Assembly (NCBI GenBank): GCA_964636675.1
Contig: CAZWUO010000054.1
Span: 1 to 18,833 of the forward strand
Origin: JALUUH01 sp964636675
GTDB taxonomy: Bacteria > Pseudomonadota > Gammaproteobacteria > S012-40
DNA length: 18,833 nucleotides
Reading direction: 5' to 3'
Part shown: positions 7,312 through 14,625 of the stretch, piece after piece
How positions within the stretch are numbered: position 1 is the stretch's first letter
Layout: each line of letters starts with the position of its first letter
Notes under the pieces: model-generated
Database searches by the model: none
What the model was told of the DNA's origin: nothing
What the model saw: only the letters and a program-made list of their open reading frames with translations
Made by a program: the position numbers and the translations under genes

Positions 7312-8394
7312 TTGGTGAGGATAAAGCGCTTGTTTGCACGCAAAACGCCATCAATATTAGGTTTGGATATTGGTTCGTCCGCTGTGAAATTGCTTGAGTT
7401 TTCAATGAATAATCATTTGCTTCGATTGGAATCCTATGCTGTGGCGCCATTGCCTGAGCATTCAATGGTAAAAAGAAGCGTCATCAATCATCGCCTTGTC
7501 GGTGAAGCCATACAGCAAGCCGTATTACATTCCGCTAGCACGCTTAGTCATGCCGCTGTAGCGTTGGCCGATTCATTGGTTGTGCGCAAGACAATAACGC
7601 TGCCTGCGGCCTTATCTGAAGACGAAATAGAAAGCCAGATTCTGCTTGAAGCAGATCAATTTATCGCGTTTCCGTTAGAAGATATTGCATTGGATTTTTC
7701 CGTTCAGGGCTTGAATGCTGAGAATTCGGATCTCGTAGACGTATTGCTTGTTGCGAGTAGAAGGGATGATGTTGATGCACATGTTTCCGCTGTTGCAGCC
7801 GGGGGGTTGATGTGCTCTACCGTAGACATTGTAGCTAACGCACTCGAAAAAGCGCTGGGACTCATTGCCAGTCAATTACCTGACGCGGGTTTTGGAAAAT
7901 GGATTGCAGTGCTGGATGCCGGGGCCACGATGACAACTTTGAGCGTATTCCATGATATGAAGCTTGTGTATACACGAGAACAGGTTTTTGGTGGACGCCA
8001 GTTAACTGAAGGAATTCAAGCCCATTTTGGACTGAGTTTTGACGACGCCGAGTTTGCAAAACGCCAAGGGGGCTTGCCGATGAGCTATCGCTCAGAAGTG
8101 TTTGCCCCATTTAAGCGCAAGTTGGTAACCCAAGTTACACAGGCCTTACAGCTGTTCTTCGCCAGTCATTCCTGCAATATGATTGATCAATTGGTACTGA
8201 TAGGTGGCTGTAGCACGATACATGAGATTGATGTTTTGATTCAACAGCAAATAGGTATAACAACTTGTATTGCTAATCCATTTTCGACAATGGCTCTTGC
8301 ATCATCGGTGGATACGGAATTGCTCTCCGCTGAGGCATCTACTTTGTTGTTAGCAAGTGGCTTAGCATTAAGGGAGTTGGATTTTAATGGCTAA
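7312..8394 (+). CDS. pilM: type IV pilus assembly ATPase-like protein PilM
   Basis: A 360-aa actin/FtsA-like cytoplasmic protein that docks on the N-terminus of PilN and anchors the pilus alignment subcomplex. Visible: the nucleotide-binding start LGLDIGSSAVKLLEFS (about 16-31), EIESQILLEADQFIAFPLEDIALDF, the second phosphate loop VLDAGATMTTLSV, and LVLIGGCSTIHEID near the C-terminus. Length is normal. Start is TTG at 7312 or GTG at 7315; both are served by AAGGT upstream. First gene of a tight operon; its end overlaps pilN by 8 nt. Confidence 0.95.
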   Translation: MVRIKRLFARKTPSILGLDIGSSAVKLLEFSMNNHLLRLESYAVAPLPEHSMVKRSVINHRLVGEAIQQAVLHSASTLSHAAVALADSLVVRKTITLPAALSEDEIESQILLEADQFIAFPLEDIALDFSVQGLNAENSDLVDVLLVASRRDDVDAHVSAVAAGGLMCSTVDIVANALEKALGLIASQLPDAGFGKWIAVLDAGATMTTLSVFHDMKLVYTREQVFGGRQLTEGIQAHFGLSFDDAEFAKRQGGLPMSYRSEVFAPFKRKLVTQVTQALQLFFASHSCNMIDQLVLIGGCSTIHEIDVLIQQQIGITTCIANPFSTMALASSVDTELLSAEASTLLLASGLALRELDFNG

Positions 8395-8941
8395 CATTAA
8401 TTTACTTCCGTGGCGCGAAGAGCAGCGAGAAATGCGCAAAAAGCAATTTTTTTATTATCTTGCAAGCGGGCTATTGGGATCGATTTTTTTAGTCATATTA
8501 GGATATTTTCAGCTCGGTCATTTAATTGTTTATCAGCAGCAACGGAATCAGTTTTTAACCAACGAGATTAGCGAGCTAGAGCATAAGATCAGCCAAGTCA
8601 AACGTCTTGAGTTACAGGATATTCATTGGTTGAATCGTTTGGAAGCTGTTCAGCAATTGCAAGTCAATCGTTCTACGATGCCACATCTTTTTAAATTACT
8701 AAGCATCGCGATACCGGATGACTGCGTATTATTGTCGCTGAGTAAGCGCGAAGAATTTATATTCTTGGAAGGCGTTTCAGGCGCAAGTGCTTGCGTTTCA
8801 ATATTTATTCAGTATCTCGATGAATCATTATTGCTCCAAAATACTGAGTTGCTCGCATTGAATGCGAACTCAATGGATTACCCGGGGTTGACCTGGTTCT
8901 CGTTGAAATCACAATTGCGAGAAGTGGCGAGGGATAAATGA
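8387..8941 (+). CDS. pilN: type IV pilus inner-membrane protein PilN
   Basis: A 184-aa bitopic protein. The N-terminus carries the PilM-binding motif INLLPWREEQRE (residues 4-15), followed by a membrane segment (about 21-42), a periplasmic coiled coil (about 45-75) and a small ferredoxin-like domain. It pairs with PilO. A strong AGGGAG precedes the ATG, which lies inside the end of pilM, indicating translational coupling. Confidence 0.94.
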   Translation: MANINLLPWREEQREMRKKQFFYYLASGLLGSIFLVILGYFQLGHLIVYQQQRNQFLTNEISELEHKISQVKRLELQDIHWLNRLEAVQQLQVNRSTMPHLFKLLSIAIPDDCVLLSLSKREEFIFLEGVSGASACVSIFIQYLDESLLLQNTELLALNANSMDYPGLTWFSLKSQLREVARDK

Positions 8942-9561
8942 TGCATATGAAAAATATTGAACTGGATTTTGAAAACATAGATCGTTGGCCTATTGTTGCT
9001 AAAGTTATTGCCGTGGCAGCAATTTGTCTTTTTTTATTGGGCTTTTTTTATGTATTGATGATTGCGCCGCAGCTCGAAATGCTACGCCAGGAGAAGCACA
9101 AAGAGTCTGAACTTAAACAAATTTTTATAACGCAGAAGACCTTGGCTTCCAGTGTTGATATTTATCAGCAGCGGGCGAAAAAAATGCAAACAAGATTGCG
9201 CGCGATAAGGAACCAATTACCCAGTGACACCGGAATTGCAGGTTTTCTATCTGAGATGAGCCAGATCGGAATAAAGAGTGGATTGCAATTTGAATATTTT
9301 AATCCACAACCAGAAAGACCGCTGAAGTTCTACGCCGAGTTACCCATTCAATTAAAAGTGCAAGGGAAATATCACGAAGTCGGTCAGTTTGTTAGCTATG
9401 TGGCTAGCATGTCACGCATTGTAAGCTTTGATGATTTTTCATTAAGGTCAATAAAACATTCGACAAAAATAGAGTTGGTTATGGAAGGAACGGTAAAAAC
9501 CTATCGTTATCTTGATACTTTAGACACCGAGTTAACGGCTTATGCAGACCACGAAATATAA
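8938..9561 (+). CDS. pilO: type IV pilus inner-membrane protein PilO
   Basis: A 207-aa partner of PilN with the same plan: a short cytoplasmic tail, membrane helix (about 19-43), periplasmic coiled coil (about 45-95), then a domain with the family-typical LPSDTGIAGFLSEMSQIG, GLQFEYFNP and ELPIQLKVQGKYHEVGQFVSYVA. It overlaps the pilN stop through ATGA. Met2 or Met4 could also serve as start. Confidence 0.94.
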   Translation: MMHMKNIELDFENIDRWPIVAKVIAVAAICLFLLGFFYVLMIAPQLEMLRQEKHKESELKQIFITQKTLASSVDIYQQRAKKMQTRLRAIRNQLPSDTGIAGFLSEMSQIGIKSGLQFEYFNPQPERPLKFYAELPIQLKVQGKYHEVGQFVSYVASMSRIVSFDDFSLRSIKHSTKIELVMEGTVKTYRYLDTLDTELTAYADHEI

Positions 9562-10093
9562 AATAATGAGTATCTGGTGGTTTTTAGCCGTGTTGTCATT
9601 GTTATTAGTTTCTTGTGGCGCTCACGATTTTGATGATTTAGAAAGTTTTATTAATACCAATACCAATAATGCAAGTATTGCAAACATAAAACCACCGTCT
9701 ATGGTCATCCGGAATCCACAAGATGAGGAGTACGATGCAAAAAACAGGCGTGATCCTTTTAAGTCGATAGAGACTACATCGAATGCTGATGAACTGCAGA
9801 TAAATGATCAGAGAGATATCCATGTAAAGGGTTCACGAAATAAAGAGTTGTTGGAAAAATATGCGCTGAGTAGCATACGCATGGTGGGTATGCTTGAAAA
9901 GCGAGGGCATACTTGGGCCTTGGTGCGAATTCCAGATGCTCGCGTATTAAGTGTGCGTAAAGGCAGTTATATGGGCAAACATCAGGGTTTAGTGGTGGCT
10001 ATTAATGAAGACAAAATATTGCTCGAGGAAACAGTAAGCGATGAAACAGGTCGTTGGTTTAAGCAAAAAAATGAAATTATCCTCATTAAATAA
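9542..10093 (+). CDS. pilP: type IV pilus lipoprotein PilP
   Basis: A 183-aa lipoprotein linking the PilN/PilO complex to the secretin PilQ. Signal peptide with a lipobox LVSC (Cys25 becomes the lipidated N-terminus), a disordered linker carrying the conserved RRDPF motif, and a C-terminal beta domain (about 100-180: LSSIRMVGMLEKRGHTWALV ... VRKGSYMGKHQGLVVAI). It overlaps pilO by 20 nt; a second ATG at 9566 would shorten the signal peptide by 8 residues and is also possible. Confidence 0.92.
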   Translation: MQTTKYKIMSIWWFLAVLSLLLVSCGAHDFDDLESFINTNTNNASIANIKPPSMVIRNPQDEEYDAKNRRDPFKSIETTSNADELQINDQRDIHVKGSRNKELLEKYALSSIRMVGMLEKRGHTWALVRIPDARVLSVRKGSYMGKHQGLVVAINEDKILLEETVSDETGRWFKQKNEIILIK

Positions 10094-10147
10094 TATGGTT
10101 ATACAGTACTTTTAAAATCGCTTCTCTTGTGGTTTTAGGGAATAAAA

Positions 10148-11530
10148 ATGACAATAATAACAAGAAAAAAAATACCAATGCTGTGTGTGCTCATTATTAT
10201 CACAATGACGGTGATGCCTGCATTATCGTCTGTTTCAGATGCTGAAACAGGTAATGAAAAAAAGTTTTATGGAGAGCGTCTTTCCCTAAACTTTCAAGCA
10301 ATAGAAGTTCGATCAGTGCTGCAGTTGCTCGCAGATTTTTCGAATTTGAATCTCATCGCGAGCGACTCTGTGACCGGGAGCATTACGTTGCATTTAAAAA
10401 ATATTCCCTGGGATCAGGCCTTGGATATTATCCTGGTTGCAAAAGGTCTGGCGATGCAGCGGCGCGGAGAGGTGATCTTAATTGCCAGCGTGGAGGAAAT
10501 GCGAGCGCGAGAAAAGCAGCAGCTTGAATCGCAAAAGCGTGTTTTAGATCTCGCTTTATTACAGTCAGAAGTTTTACCCATTCGATACGCCAAGGCTGCT
10601 GACTTTGCTGCGATTCTAAACTTGGATAATCATTGGTTTTCTGAAAAAGGCCATGTTGCCGTGGATGAGCGTATTAATGCGCTATTGATTCGAGATACCT
10701 CTGAACGGATAACCGCGATTCGGAAATTGATTACACGCTTAGATATTCCTGTGCGCCAGGTCTTGATTGAATCGCGCATCGTTATAGCAGATGATGCATT
10801 TGCCAAAGACTTGGGTGCTAAGCTCGGCATACGAAGTCGAGTATCCAAAGGTGGTCGTTCTTTTCTAACCAGTGGTGCAGGTTCGGGTTTGGCAGTGGTT
10901 AATTCGAGCGCATTATCCGCTGATTTTGGAAATAATCTGAATGTTAATTTACCCGCGATCGTAAACCAAGGAACGTCGGCGGGTATTTCGTTGGGCTTCC
11001 TGTCTTCGAGTACTTTGCTTGATCTCGAGCTGCAAGCCTTACAGACTGAGTCACGCGGTGAAGTGGTTTCGAGTCCGCGTATTATTACCACTAATCGGCA
11101 GAAAGCAATTATTGAGCAGGGAACTCAAATACCGTATCAGGAGGCCACTTCGAGTGGTGCTACATCAACCTCTTTTCGCAAAGCGGTTATGAAGCTGGAA
11201 GTGACACCGCAAATCACGCCTGATGGCAGCGTAATCCTAGATATCTCGGTGAATAAAGACAGTGTGAGCAATGTGCAGAGTCCTGGGGGTGCATTAGCGA
11301 TCGATACCAATCAAATCCAAACTCAGGTATTGGTTAATGACGGCGAAACTTTAGTATTAGGGGGTATCTATGAGCACAGGAAACGCGTTACCAAAACAAA
11401 AGTCCCCTTTTTGGGCGATATCCCCTTGCTCGGTGCTTTATTTCGCTCGACTTCGAATACCAGTGACAAATTTGAACTGCTCATATTTGTGACCCCAACA
11501 ATCATAGAAGGCCAGCAGATACAGCCTTAG
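10148..11530 (+). CDS. pilQ: short type IV pilus secretin PilQ (HofQ/ComE-like)
   Basis: A 460-aa outer-membrane secretin through which the pilus or DNA-uptake pseudopilus passes. Signal peptide (about 1-28), N0/STN domain (about 41-115: LSLNFQAIEVRSVLQLLADFSNLNL), N1 domain (about 137-210: VLPIRYAKAADFAAIL ... INALLIRDT), then the secretin domain (about 211-455) with VLIESRIVIADD, VVSSPRIITTNRQKA and VPFLGDIPLLGALFRS. The AMIN peptidoglycan-binding repeats found at the N-terminus of about 700-aa PilQ proteins are absent, so it matches the size and plan of HofQ and Haemophilus ComE. AGGGAA precedes the ATG. Its stop overlaps the stop of gltA. Confidence 0.94.
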   Translation: MTIITRKKIPMLCVLIIITMTVMPALSSVSDAETGNEKKFYGERLSLNFQAIEVRSVLQLLADFSNLNLIASDSVTGSITLHLKNIPWDQALDIILVAKGLAMQRRGEVILIASVEEMRAREKQQLESQKRVLDLALLQSEVLPIRYAKAADFAAILNLDNHWFSEKGHVAVDERINALLIRDTSERITAIRKLITRLDIPVRQVLIESRIVIADDAFAKDLGAKLGIRSRVSKGGRSFLTSGAGSGLAVVNSSALSADFGNNLNVNLPAIVNQGTSAGISLGFLSSSTLLDLELQALQTESRGEVVSSPRIITTNRQKAIIEQGTQIPYQEATSSGATSTSFRKAVMKLEVTPQITPDGSVILDISVNKDSVSNVQSPGGALAIDTNQIQTQVLVNDGETLVLGGIYEHRKRVTKTKVPFLGDIPLLGALFRSTSNTSDKFELLIFVTPTIIEGQQIQP

Positions 11531-12810
11531 TTTTTAGGATAGTCCCGCCGCGTAGATCCAACGTATAATTGGCGTGGTCGACCTATGCGTTGCCCCGGTT
11601 CGGCGATCATTTCCATCCACTGGGCAACCCAACCAACGGTTCTGGCGATAGCAAACATCACCGTAAACATGTTGTTAGGAATCCCAATTGCTTTGTAAAT
11701 AAGCCCTGAATAAAAGTCTACATTAGGGTAGAGTTTGCGTTCGATAAAATACTCATCTTTGAGCGCAGTTTCTTCTAATGCGAGAGCTACCTCAAAGAGA
11801 GGGTTGTTAGTACCGCCGAGTTCGTGCAATACTTCATGGCAAGTTTGGCGAATTATCGTGGCGCGTGGGTCATTGTTTTTATACACACGATGACCAAAGC
11901 CCATAAGTCGAAAAGGATCGTTTTTGTCTTTCGCTTTGGCAATAAAGTGAGGAATGTTTTCGACTTTACCTATTTGATCTAGCATGTTTAATGCTGCCTC
12001 GTTTGCCCCGCCATGGGCTGGCCCCCATAACGCGGCAATGCCTGAAGCAATGCACGCAAAGGGGTTCGCTTGTGAGCTGCCCGCGAGTCGAACCGTTGAT
12101 GTGCTAGCATTTTGCTCGTGATCTGCATGTAAAATAAAAATACGATCTAAGGCGCGCTCGGCAACGGAGTTTACCTGGTACTCCTCTGTAGGCACGGAGA
12201 ACATCATGTGCAATAAATTACCCACGTAGCTTAAGGAGTTTTTAGGGTAAACAAAGGGTTCTCCAATGCAATGTTTATAACAAGCCGCAGCGATGGTCGG
12301 CATTTTCGCGATCATTCTATAGGCCGCAATTTCGCGGTGTTTAAGATTGTGGATGTCTGTTGAGTCATGATAAAACGCGGACAAAGAACCTACGACGCCT
12401 ACCATGATTGCCATCGGGTGGGCATCATGATAAAACCCATCATAAAAACGTTTAAGACTCTCTTTTATCATATTATGGTGTCCCATAATATGCGTGAATT
12501 CTTCACTCTCTTGTGTGCTAGGAAGCTCTCCATTCAGTAATAAGTATGCAACACTAATAAAGTTGCTATGTTCTGCTAATTGCTCTACCGGATAACCTCG
12601 ATACAATAGCTCACCTTTTTCGCCATTGATAAATGTAACCGCGCTACGGCAACTGGCGGTCACTTGAAAGCCGGGGTCAAACGTAAATAAGCCGAGTGCG
12701 GAGTATAAGTTATGGATATCAACCACGGATGGCCCGTGAGAGCCGGGCATTATTGGTAAATCAATACTTTTTCCTGTCCTTGAATCGGTGAGAGTGATTT
12801 TATGGTCCAC
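11527..12810 (-). CDS. gltA: citrate synthase
   Basis: A 427-aa type I (hexameric, bacterial) citrate synthase condensing acetyl-CoA and oxaloacetate into citrate. The catalytic triad is intact and at E. coli-like positions: H266 (WGPAHGGANE), H307 (FGHRVYKN) and D365 (VDFYSG). Further signatures are HADHEQNASTSTVRLAGSS and the N-terminal beta domain with LTDSRTGKS and FTFDPGF that houses the NADH site in Gram-negative enzymes. Start is GTG at 12810, supported by AAGGGGA upstream. It is convergent with pilQ (4-nt overlap) and not next to the sdh genes where gltA is often found. Confidence 0.97.
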   Translation of the reverse strand: MDHKITLTDSRTGKSIDLPIMPGSHGPSVVDIHNLYSALGLFTFDPGFQVTASCRSAVTFINGEKGELLYRGYPVEQLAEHSNFISVAYLLLNGELPSTQESEEFTHIMGHHNMIKESLKRFYDGFYHDAHPMAIMVGVVGSLSAFYHDSTDIHNLKHREIAAYRMIAKMPTIAAACYKHCIGEPFVYPKNSLSYVGNLLHMMFSVPTEEYQVNSVAERALDRIFILHADHEQNASTSTVRLAGSSQANPFACIASGIAALWGPAHGGANEAALNMLDQIGKVENIPHFIAKAKDKNDPFRLMGFGHRVYKNNDPRATIIRQTCHEVLHELGGTNNPLFEVALALEETALKDEYFIERKLYPNVDFYSGLIYKAIGIPNNMFTVMFAIARTVGWVAQWMEMIAEPGQRIGRPRQLYVGSTRRDYPKN

Positions 12811-12914
12811 TATTTTCCCCTTGTTTAGGGTTGGTTAACAGCATAAATAACAAATCTCGTATTAAGCCCTAATTCGATAAGTCCTAATTCAATGTTTATA
12901 CCGTTATTAGTTGG

Positions 12915-12943
12915 ATTATAGTAACTGATTTTTAAGCTGTCCG
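12915..12943 (-). promoter_or_regulatory. sigma-70 promoter of gltA
   Basis: On the minus strand CGGACA (12943-12938), a 17-bp spacer and a perfect TATAAT (12920-12915) give a good housekeeping promoter, predicting a transcript start near 12908 and a leader of about 98 nt. Two direct copies of GAATTAGG (minus strand; 12883-12890 and 12868-12875) lie in that leader 15 bp apart and could be a regulator or RNA-binding site. Confidence 0.55.
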
Positions 12944-12985
12944 GTTTGAGTATATCCTTGCAAGTATCGATTGTCGCGGGATTTT

Positions 12986-13008
12986 AAAAAAACACCATTA
13001 CGTGGTGT
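12986..13008 (-). terminator. Rho-independent terminator with no upstream gene
   Basis: In minus-strand order ACACCA, loop CGTAA, TGGTGT, then a run of about six T. The stem is only 6 bp, but the T tract is good. It lies upstream of the gltA promoter, and the gene to its right is on the other strand, so no annotated gene would use it. Confidence 0.5.
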
Positions 13009-13032
13009 GGTACGTGGTTGATTTGCAATATA

Positions 13033-13067
13033 CTAGGGGCGGTTGAATTAATTGAGAACACCCCTAG
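13033..13067. other. stem-loop CTAGGGG/CCCCTAG
   Basis: A perfect 7-bp GC-rich inverted repeat (13033-13039 with 13061-13067) and a 21-nt loop. It lies 24 nt from the orphan terminator and would be the 5' structure of a minus-strand RNA ending there. It could instead be an operator for the flanking genes. Confidence 0.35.
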
Positions 13068-13154
13068 GGTCTTCAATGAGTTTTATGGGGTTAAAAAGCG
13101 GAAAATGATATTACGGGTATCGAACAATAGACTTGTCAGTAAATGGAATAATAG

Positions 13155-13538
13155 GTGATATATACGGGTAGTTGCCACTGCAAGGCGGTAGTTTTTGAAG
13201 TAGAGGCTCCAGAAACTATTACGTGCCAAGACTGCAACTGCTCTATTTGCAGTAAATCAGCTTACTTACATTTGATCGTTGCCAAATCAAAATTTAAGCT
13301 GCTGCAAGGAGCAGAGAATCTGACTACCTATACCTTTGATACCGGTGAGGCCAAACATAAGTTTTGCAAGATATGCGGTGTGAAATCGTTTTATATTCCT
13401 CGATCGAATCAGGATGGTTATGATGTTAATGTGAGATGTATCGAACCCCAGCCTAAAGAATGTGTAGTGGAAGCCTTTGATGGGAAAAATTGGGAGCAAC
13501 ATGCGCATTTACTTTCTTATTTAAGCAAAGAAACATAA
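13155..13538 (+). CDS. GFA-family (CENP-V-like) zinc-binding protein
   Basis: A 127-aa member of the GFA family, named for glutathione-dependent formaldehyde-activating enzyme; most members have no proven activity. All cysteine ligands of the two-zinc Mss4-like fold are present: C7-x-C9 in GSCHCKAVVFEVE, C24, C27, C29 and C32 in CQDCNCSICSK, and C71-x-x-C74 in FCKICGVKSFYIPRS. The GTG start is forced by a stop codon directly before it; a GGA lies 7 nt upstream. It stands alone between gltA and an acetyltransferase gene on the same strand. Substrate unknown. Confidence 0.88.
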   Translation: MIYTGSCHCKAVVFEVEAPETITCQDCNCSICSKSAYLHLIVAKSKFKLLQGAENLTTYTFDTGEAKHKFCKICGVKSFYIPRSNQDGYDVNVRCIEPQPKECVVEAFDGKNWEQHAHLLSYLSKET

Positions 13539-13624
13539 GGTTAAATTAAAGTTGGTGGGAAGAAAATGAGAGTAATTGAGACCCAAAAAATAGTATCTAA
13601 AAGCCGATTGGCAATGCTGATAAC

Positions 13625-14041
13625 ATGCTGATTGAGCGAATGACGCACATGTCTGGGCTTAAACAGCTATTAGCATCTTGTGGGCTGATTGTCACTGATA
13701 TCGATGACTTGTTTTTTTTTGGAATGAGATCCAAGTCAAGGCTTATAGGTGTAGTGGGTCTTGAAATTTTTACCTCGTTTGCCTTACTAAGATCATTGGC
13801 GGTGTGTCCCGAGCAGCGCAACGCACAGTTAGGGAAAGCGTTGGTGGGTTATGCGGAGAGATATGCGACATCAGAGTGTGTGCATAGTTTATATCTGCTT
13901 ACGAATACGGCTGAGAATTATTTTTTTGGTCTAGGTTATCGTGTTGTCAAGCGCGATGAGGCGCCATTGAGTATTAAAGAATCAGGCCAATTTTCAGATA
14001 TTTGCCCTGCAAATGCTGCTTTTATGTGGAAACAATTATAA
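13625..14041 (+). CDS. GNAT acetyltransferase, ArsN2-like
   Basis: A 138-aa GNAT protein whose sequence follows the ArsN2 pattern: IGVVGLEIFTSFALLRSLAV, YLLTNTAENYFFGLGYRVVKRDEAP and a C-terminal GQFSDICPANAAFM. ArsN proteins acetylate organoarsenicals, but no ars gene is near, so that role is uncertain. The acetyl-CoA loop R65-NAQLGK has Gln68 where the R-x-x-G-x-G motif has Gly. The start has a weak ribosome binding site. Just upstream a 21-codon frame (13566-13631) with GGGAAG before its ATG overlaps this start by 7 nt and could be a translationally coupled leader. Confidence 0.8.
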   Translation: MLIERMTHMSGLKQLLASCGLIVTDIDDLFFFGMRSKSRLIGVVGLEIFTSFALLRSLAVCPEQRNAQLGKALVGYAERYATSECVHSLYLLTNTAENYFFGLGYRVVKRDEAPLSIKESGQFSDICPANAAFMWKQL

Positions 14042-14081
14042 GATGAAGTAGGGCCATATCTGAGTTCCTTCGAGTATAATT

Positions 14082-14606
14082 ATGATAAAAAAAAACCGTA
14101 AAAAAAATGGTAATATATTCCTGGTTGGCCCGATGGGGGCAGGGAAAACAACGATTGGGACGCAGCTTGCTAAAGCTTTGGCTTGCGATTTTTATGATAG
14201 TGACCGGGTCATTGAGGAAAAGACCGGGGCTGGAGTTTCGCTGATTTTTGATTTGGAAGGCGAAGAGGGTTTTCGGGATCGCGAGAGTGCGGCTATTGAT
14301 GAGCTGACGCAACTGAGTGATATTGTTCTGGCTACCGGTGGGGGTGCCGTACTGCGTGAAGCAAACCGTCAGCATTTAATGCACCGAGGGATGGTCGTCT
14401 ATTTGGAAACCAATGTAGATCAGTTGTATTATCGAACGTCGAAAGATCGTAACAGGCCACTGCTACAAACGGACAATCCCCAAAAAACATTAGCTGAGAT
14501 ACTCCATCAGCGAGCACCACTTTATCGGTCAGTTGCAGATATCATTGTTTCAACCAATAAACAGTCTGTTAAAAGTGTTGTCGATATTATACTAGAGACT
14601 AAGTAG
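14082..14606 (+). CDS. aroK: shikimate kinase
   Basis: A 174-aa P-loop kinase phosphorylating shikimate to shikimate 3-phosphate in aromatic amino acid synthesis. Walker A G16-PMGAGKTT; shikimate-binding D41, R65 and G86-G88 (ATGGGAV); lid region KDRNRPLL (121-128). Length normal. Clustered with aroB 16-19 bp downstream, the standard pairing. The ATG lies directly after TATAAT, with no clear ribosome binding site. Confidence 0.96.
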   Translation: MIKKNRKKNGNIFLVGPMGAGKTTIGTQLAKALACDFYDSDRVIEEKTGAGVSLIFDLEGEEGFRDRESAAIDELTQLSDIVLATGGGAVLREANRQHLMHRGMVVYLETNVDQLYYRTSKDRNRPLLQTDNPQKTLAEILHQRAPLYRSVADIIVSTNKQSVKSVVDIILETK

Positions 14607-14625
14607 AAGTGATTATAAAGTATTG

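Larger units (their letters stand above)
12811..13154. other. intergenic region upstream of gltA
   Basis: About 340 bp without a protein gene. It holds the gltA promoter and leader, an orphan minus-strand terminator (12986-13008) and a stem-loop (13033-13067). The last two may belong to a small RNA read from the minus strand. Confidence 0.5.

Noticed and set aside
10630..11091. 153-codon minus-strand frame inside pilQ
   Set aside because: Shadow of the PilQ secretin domain; no motif or start signal.
13566..13631. Frameshifted N-terminus of the acetyltransferase
   Set aside because: The GNAT N-terminus aligns well from its own ATG at 13625, so no missing part needs explaining.
14075..14080. 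TATAAT directly before the aroK ATG as a promoter
   Set aside because: It would start transcription inside the gene, and the -35 region is poor; treated as chance.
14623..14625. TTG start for aroB
   Set aside because: An ATG follows immediately in frame and is the more likely start.
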